27,543 nt of DNA from an uncultured Solobacterium sp. (GTDB lineage: Bacteria > Bacillota_I > Bacilli_A > Erysipelotrichales > Erysipelotrichaceae). Positions within the stretch are counted from its first letter, which is position 1, and each line of letters begins with the position of its first letter. The position numbers and the translations under genes were made by a program. The DNA lies in the NCBI GenBank assembly GCA_938041275.1, contig CALISH010000020.1, positions 1 to 27,543 on the forward strand, read 5' to 3'. The notes beneath the pieces were generated by a model. That model made no database searches. It worked only from the letters and a program-made list of their open reading frames with translations, and was not told where the DNA came from. This document shows positions 23,737-27,543 of this stretch, in pieces.

Positions 23737-25673
23737 CTTTCGTTAACAGCCTCTTGGTACAAATAACCTTCAATTGGATAATCACGATTGCATGTATTCA
23801 ATGTGATATATGGAATTGTATAGTTTTCCATAATACGTTCTAAGAGTACCGCAATACCTTTTGCGTCATACTCATTTTTCGCAAGACGTACATTGAAGAT
23901 GGTTCCACCAGTATAGATTTCTTGCATGCGATTCTGTATATCTAAGCGCGTAAATAAATCCACATTCCCATCGATTGGTAACTCCGTACTACCTGTGTAG
24001 TATGGTGTATCACCTTGCATCGCAATCACCATATCAGGATATTCTTTTTTATCCTTTAACGCAAAGCGATGTGAGATATCTCCTGCCGCTACTGCTTCAA
24101 TACTGAAGAGTTCATGATGGTCTGCTTGATATTCCTTTAAACGCTTACGTACATGCATGAGTACATTCTCCGCAAAATCCTGTGCCTCTTCTGTATCTAA
24201 GCCCTTTTGAATCCACTTTGCATTCATGCATGCTTCATTCATTCCTACGATTCCAATCGAAGAGAAATGATTATCGAAGCTGCCAAGATAATGCTTGGTA
24301 TATGGATAGAGTCCTGCTTCTAAAAGACTTGCAAGAACTTGACGCTTGGTACTCAAAGAACGAGCAGAGATATCTAATACCTTATCTAGATGTTTCAAGA
24401 AGTCATCTTCATCTTTTGCAAGATAGGCAAGTCTAGCCATATTAATGGATACAGTCCCAATCGTTCCTGTATTCTCTCCATACGCAAATAAACCACCTGT
24501 CTTCTTAAATAGTTTCTTTGCGTTAAAATGAGTGCCACTAAAGATACTACGTGCATTCTTCTGCTTTAAATCCCCATTGATAAAATTTGCAAAATATGGA
24601 AGACCTGTCTTTACTGTTACTTCTAATAATCGTTTTGCGTTATCACTATTCCAGTCAAATTTCTTAGTAATTGCATATGTTGGAATCGGGAAGGAGAATA
24701 TATTCGCTTCCGCATCACCTTCTAAGATAACTTCAAGGAAGGCACGATTAATGATTGCCATTTCATCCTGACAATCACCATACGTAAAGTCTTGTTCCTC
24801 ACCACCGACAATCGCGGGACGCTTTGCAAGATCTTCAGGAACTGTCCAATCAAAGCAGATATTCGCAAACGGAGAAATCGTTCCCCAACGAGATGGTGTA
24901 TTTAACCCATAGATGAGTGTCTGCATGCTCTGCTTTACTTCATCAAATGATAGATGATCCATACGCACAAACGGAGCCAAGTACGTATCAAAGGATGAGA
25001 AGGATTGCGCTCCTGCCCACTCATTCTGCATTATCCCAAAGAAGTTTACAATCTGATTACAAATAGTGATGAGATGCTTTGCAGGAGCGGAAGCAGTCTG
25101 CTTAGCCACCCCACTCAAACCTTGCTGGATTAATTCTTTTAAGGACCAACCTGCATTACATCCTGTTAACATATTCAAATCATGAATATGGATATCCCCA
25201 TCACGATGTGCAGTGGCAACCTCTTCATCATATACTTCACTCAACCAATAATTGGTGGTGATGGAAGCTGAGTTTGATAAAATCAAACCACCAACAGAGT
25301 ATGTTGTATTCCCTTTACTGTGTTGATTTCCAGTATTGATATAATTATCCACAACAGAATGATAATCGAATGTCGTGTTTGTAATATTACGTACATTTTC
25401 ACGCTGCTTACGATAGAGAATATAAGCTTTTGATACATCCGCATATCCAGATTCACTTAATACTTTCTCTGCACTATCCTGAATCTTTTCTACGTCAATT
25501 AAACTATTCTGAATCTTAGGTTCAAAATCACTGGTAATACGTAATGCAATCAAATCAATTACACTATCGGTGTATTCACGATCACATGCATCAAATGCTT
25601 TACGAATCGCACTTGCGACCTTCTTGATGTTAAACGCAGCAGTACTGCCATCTCTTTTCTTTACACGATACAT
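23733..25673 (-). CDS. NrdD-like class III ribonucleotide reductase homologue lacking key catalytic residues
   Basis: This 646-residue protein is clearly homologous to anaerobic ribonucleoside-triphosphate reductase of the T. maritima type. It has an ATP-cone (about 3-92), GDIHIHDL, QNEWAGAQSFSSFDTYLAPF, FDWTVPEDL, GGEEQDFTYGD, SFPIPTYAITK, GTIGTVSINMARLAYLAKD, FDNHFSSIGIVGMNEAC and YTGGTIFNV. Three catalytic elements are missing or moved. The finger loop, usually RSMCCRL, reads RSIFSGT (about 375-381) with no cysteine. The N-terminal YCAGWSL cysteine is shifted by one (Cys172, GCNAGWSL). The protein ends at YITLNTCNRDYPIEGYLYQ plus seven residues, without the zinc-ribbon CxxC pairs and RVxGYL glycyl-radical motif. 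The frame is intact, so it is probably selected for. The ATG at 25673 follows GGAGG by 8 bases. It lies between the MarR-NrdG fusion and a redoxin. True RNR activity is doubtful. Confidence 0.82.
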   Translation of the reverse strand: MYRVKKRDGSTAAFNIKKVASAIRKAFDACDREYTDSVIDLIALRITSDFEPKIQNSLIDVEKIQDSAEKVLSESGYADVSKAYILYRKQRENVRNITNTTFDYHSVVDNYINTGNQHSKGNTTYSVGGLILSNSASITTNYWLSEVYDEEVATAHRDGDIHIHDLNMLTGCNAGWSLKELIQQGLSGVAKQTASAPAKHLITICNQIVNFFGIMQNEWAGAQSFSSFDTYLAPFVRMDHLSFDEVKQSMQTLIYGLNTPSRWGTISPFANICFDWTVPEDLAKRPAIVGGEEQDFTYGDCQDEMAIINRAFLEVILEGDAEANIFSFPIPTYAITKKFDWNSDNAKRLLEVTVKTGLPYFANFINGDLKQKNARSIFSGTHFNAKKLFKKTGGLFAYGENTGTIGTVSINMARLAYLAKDEDDFLKHLDKVLDISARSLSTKRQVLASLLEAGLYPYTKHYLGSFDNHFSSIGIVGMNEACMNAKWIQKGLDTEEAQDFAENVLMHVRKRLKEYQADHHELFSIEAVAAGDISHRFALKDKKEYPDMVIAMQGDTPYYTGSTELPIDGNVDLFTRLDIQNRMQEIYTGGTIFNVRLAKNEYDAKGIAVLLERIMENYTIPYITLNTCNRDYPIEGYLYQEAVNER

Positions 25674-25676
25674 CAC

Positions 25677-26828
25677 TTACACCTCCTTTGCCAATCTTAA
25701 TTCCACAACCTTCACATACGGTTCAACTGCTTTCTTTATCTCTTCCATCTCTTTTGCAGTATATGCATGCAGGTCGGGTTGAATCACTGTATCCGAAGAG
25801 ATAAATTGTTGTAATACATAATGCGCATCACTGCCAATAAACTTGGCAATCTTTATCAAATCATCAACCGTATGGAATTCCTTAACAACGGTTGTTTTAA
25901 ATTCATGTTCTACTTTATATTCTTGTAGTAAGCGTACGCTTTCTGAAATTGGATGTTTGTATTCTACATCCGATTTCAGTCCACTGGTTAATGGATACTT
26001 CTCTGCGCTATTTTTCATATCTAGTGATACAAAATCTACCAAGCCTTCTTCCAATAATACTCCAAGCTTCTCATTGTTTGTACCATTCGTATCCAGTTTC
26101 ACTGCATAGCCTAGTTCTTTAATCTGACGAATAAATGGGATGAGTTCTTCTTGTAATAATGGCTCTCCACCACTGATAACTACACCATCCAATAGGCCAC
26201 TGCGCTGATTGAGGTATGAAAGAATTTCCTCTGGTGTAATATAACGATATTTCTCTGGAATAAACACAAGATCTTTCTGATTACAGAATGGGCACTTCAT
26301 ATTACATCCAGCTGTATAGATTGTCGCCGCAACTTTCCCAGGATAATCCGTAATTGTTGTCTTTTGTAAGGCGCCAATTTTTAATGTATGGAACGCATCT
26401 GGTTCACTAGATAAAATAGTACGAGAGTTCTCACAGGCAACGTTTAACATCTCCTCAAACTGATCGAAATCGACACCACTGGCTAACGCGGCACGACATT
26501 GATTACGGAAATCATATACTGCCGTCATCATTGCGGACGCTTTATCAGTAGTATGTAAATGCTTCATACGATGGTCTTTTTCATCCTGTACTGCACTTAC
26601 ATATCCCTGCTCAATCAGACGCTGAATACTCTTCGTTGTTGTACCTTTATCCACTTCACTGATACGTGTAACGTCTTGCATTGTAATGCCTTCATTCTCA
26701 TTGATAATCAATAAAAATGTTAATTGGCCGGAGCCAATATCATATGGCGCCAGCATCTTATCAAAATATTTTTGTGTATTGCGAAACAATACTGATAGAT
26801 TCAAAATAAAATTACTCGTATCACTCAT
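25677..26828 (-). CDS. MarR-type DNA-binding domain fused to NrdG-like radical SAM activase
   Basis: This 383-residue two-domain protein is the first gene of its operon. Residues 1-145 form a MarR-like winged helix (GSGQLTFLLIINENEGITMQDVTRISEVDKGTTTKSIQRL and a wing with DEKDHRMKHLHTT). Residues about 147-383 are a radical SAM domain of the NrdG2 kind (IGALQKTTITDYPGKVAATIYTAGC). It has the cluster motif Cys175-x3-Cys179-x2-Cys182, GGEP at 220-223 and later KLDTNGT and SLDMKN. NrdG generates the glycyl radical on NrdD from SAM. The fused MarR domain suggests operon autoregulation by Fe-S or SAM status. AAGGAG lies 12 bases before the ATG, a long spacing. The stop is followed 3 bases later by the NrdD-like ATG. 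Confidence 0.88.
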   Translation of the reverse strand: MSDTSNFILNLSVLFRNTQKYFDKMLAPYDIGSGQLTFLLIINENEGITMQDVTRISEVDKGTTTKSIQRLIEQGYVSAVQDEKDHRMKHLHTTDKASAMMTAVYDFRNQCRAALASGVDFDQFEEMLNVACENSRTILSSEPDAFHTLKIGALQKTTITDYPGKVAATIYTAGCNMKCPFCNQKDLVFIPEKYRYITPEEILSYLNQRSGLLDGVVISGGEPLLQEELIPFIRQIKELGYAVKLDTNGTNNEKLGVLLEEGLVDFVSLDMKNSAEKYPLTSGLKSDVEYKHPISESVRLLQEYKVEHEFKTTVVKEFHTVDDLIKIAKFIGSDAHYVLQQFISSDTVIQPDLHAYTAKEMEEIKKAVEPYVKVVELRLAKEV

Positions 26829-26898
26829 TCCTGACTGGAGCTCCTTATAGTTAGTATTTTATCATATTATTCTCTATTCAAACCCTCGTTAAAATGAA

Positions 26899-26931
26899 AA
26901 GTTCCGAAACATTTACTGTTCTTCGGAACTT
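26899..26931 (-). terminator. intrinsic terminator of the GDPD gene
   Basis: A 10-bp perfect stem (AAGTTCCGAA/TTCGGAACTT) has a 13-base loop that holds the GDPD stop codon; TTTTCATTTT follows on the minus strand. The remaining 67 bases before the MarR-NrdG gene are AT-rich and must hold its promoter, but no hexamer pair stands out. Confidence 0.75.
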
Positions 26932-27542
26932 GATTTACCATCTGGCATAAAGTGTTCAAAAATAAAGTAATCAAAATAATTTCGGTTTTCTTCTAACTCC
27001 TGTTGGGACCGTATTGTCCAAGCTACTGCAGGATTTTTAAATAAACGATGACACAACATGCGTGAAAGGTTATGACGGTTATGATGGTTATACGCAATAA
27101 AGTTTGGTCTGGTAATAAAGTTTGTTAGAAGATACTGCATAATCGTACTTGCGATACGCATCTTTCCTTTTGCTTGTGCGTTAGGACGTTCCGCAAGCTG
27201 ACCACGAATAATCTCTGGACGATTCTTACGATACCAGTTTACACAAGCAGGATGAAATGACTCTACACAATATAAACCATGATACTTCTGCAATAACAAA
27301 TCTGCTTTACTACATAAACCATTTGTATCAGTAGATGAATTGGCTACCTTTAGTTCCACAATCAAAGGTACCTTTCCATCCACTAATTTCAGTACATCTT
27401 CAAACAGAGGAACCTTCTCTTCACTTGCTAGTAAGTGGTATCTCTCTAATTCTTCTAGTGTTAGTTCTGTTAGTACTTTATTAACGACTGCACCTTTTTC
27501 ATCCCGTAATAATCTACCTGTCTTTCCATCGTGAAAGATAAC
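26913..27542 (-). CDS. glycerophosphodiester phosphodiesterase, N-terminus outside the window
   Basis: This is the C-terminal 209 residues of a GDPD-family TIM-barrel enzyme, which cleaves glycerophosphodiesters to glycerol-3-phosphate and an alcohol. The frame is open to the window edge. It begins VIFHDGKTGRLL, containing the HD catalytic/metal pair, then TLEELERYHL, VPLFEDVLKLVDGKVPLIVELK (metal-ligand Glu) and GLYCVESFHPACVNWYRKNRP. An in-frame GTG at 27383 is an internal valine codon, not a start. The C-terminal half (MQYLLTNFITRPNFIAYNHH, AWTIRSQQE) matches the family's barrel end. The upstream part and any operon partner lie beyond base 27543. A terminator overlaps its 3' end. Confidence 0.92.
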   Translation of the reverse strand, partial: VIFHDGKTGRLLRDEKGAVVNKVLTELTLEELERYHLLASEEKVPLFEDVLKLVDGKVPLIVELKVANSSTDTNGLCSKADLLLQKYHGLYCVESFHPACVNWYRKNRPEIIRGQLAERPNAQAKGKMRIASTIMQYLLTNFITRPNFIAYNHHNRHNLSRMLCHRLFKNPAVAWTIRSQQELEENRNYFDYFIFEHFMPDGKSSSEEQ

Positions 27543-27543
27543 A

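Noticed and set aside
23506..23740. A frameshift or sequencing error truncating nrdD, with the glycyl-radical domain in another frame
   Set aside because: Downstream of the NrdD-like stop the nrdD frame hits another stop after six codons. The only long frame encodes a coherent redoxin with ATGA overlap, and no CxxC...RVxGYL pattern appears in any frame.
23733..23770. The C-terminal GYL in IEGYLYQ as a relocated glycyl-radical site
   Set aside because: It lacks the preceding RV/S/T context and zinc ribbon, and aligns better with the HGYL segment that normally precedes the CxxC pairs. The finger-loop Cys is missing as well.
1..27543. CRISPR arrays, tRNA/rRNA genes, insertion sequences, prophage or attachment sites
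   Set aside because: No regularly spaced repeats, cloverleaf-type sequences, transposase or integrase frames were seen in any gap; all gaps are shorter than 300 bases.

Overview
The window looks like chromosomal DNA of a low-GC, anaerobic Bacillota. An Erysipelotrichia-like gut or oral species is my best guess, but this rests on gene content and protein style, not on a marker gene. Supporting signs are strong AGGAGG-type ribosome binding sites, tight operons with ATGA overlaps, intrinsic terminators with T-tracts, a class III ribonucleotide reductase-type operon, hydrogenase-style nickel maturation genes, a CsoR/CopA copper operon, a GPH-transporter sugar locus with a cre-like site, and an LPxTG-like surface protein. 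Most genes are on the minus strand. No rRNA, tRNA, CRISPR array, IS element or phage gene was seen, and no gene-free stretch exceeds 300 bases.

Layout. (1) 1-1208, plus strand: two ABC-2 type permeases, the first cut by the window edge, in distinctly AT-rich DNA. (2) 1368-2732: a MATE efflux pump. (3) 2809-7284, minus: a four-gene operon hypB-hypB-(Fe-S/FAD oxidoreductase)-hypA, with no hypCDEF or hydrogenase in view. (4) 7472-10310, minus: csoR-copA, with the CsoR operator inside the promoter spacer. CopA carries a C-terminal CopZ-like domain that has its own internal Shine-Dalgarno and ATG. (5) 10425-17852, minus: GPH symporter, circularly permuted GH3 beta-glycosidase, GH78 alpha-L-rhamnosidase and HSL-type esterase, with a divergent AraC regulator (18074-19270). 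This is a Gram-positive polysaccharide/glycoside utilisation locus, probably for plant rhamnosides. The GH78 gene is interrupted by an in-frame TAG 44 codons before its natural end. (6) 19295-23453: an SDR epimerase-like protein, an L,D-transpeptidase with Ig-like domains, and a divergent, probably sortase-anchored surface protein. (7) 23506-26828, minus: a MarR-radical SAM (NrdG-like) fusion, an NrdD-like protein and a small redoxin. (8) 26913-27542: the C-terminal part of a glycerophosphodiester phosphodiesterase.

The most interesting unit is region 7. The NrdD-like protein is full of class III RNR signature sequence and has an intact reading frame. It lacks the finger-loop cysteine(s), has a shifted N-terminal cysteine, and ends before the zinc ribbon and the glycyl-radical RVxGYL motif. 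Its partner is an apparently intact NrdG-type radical SAM domain fused behind a MarR DNA-binding domain, and a redoxin gene overlaps its stop codon. This looks like a repurposed RNR-derived system rather than an ordinary ribonucleotide reductase. Second in interest is CopA with an embedded CopZ start. Third is the unusual double-HypB nickel cluster built around an Fe-S flavoprotein.
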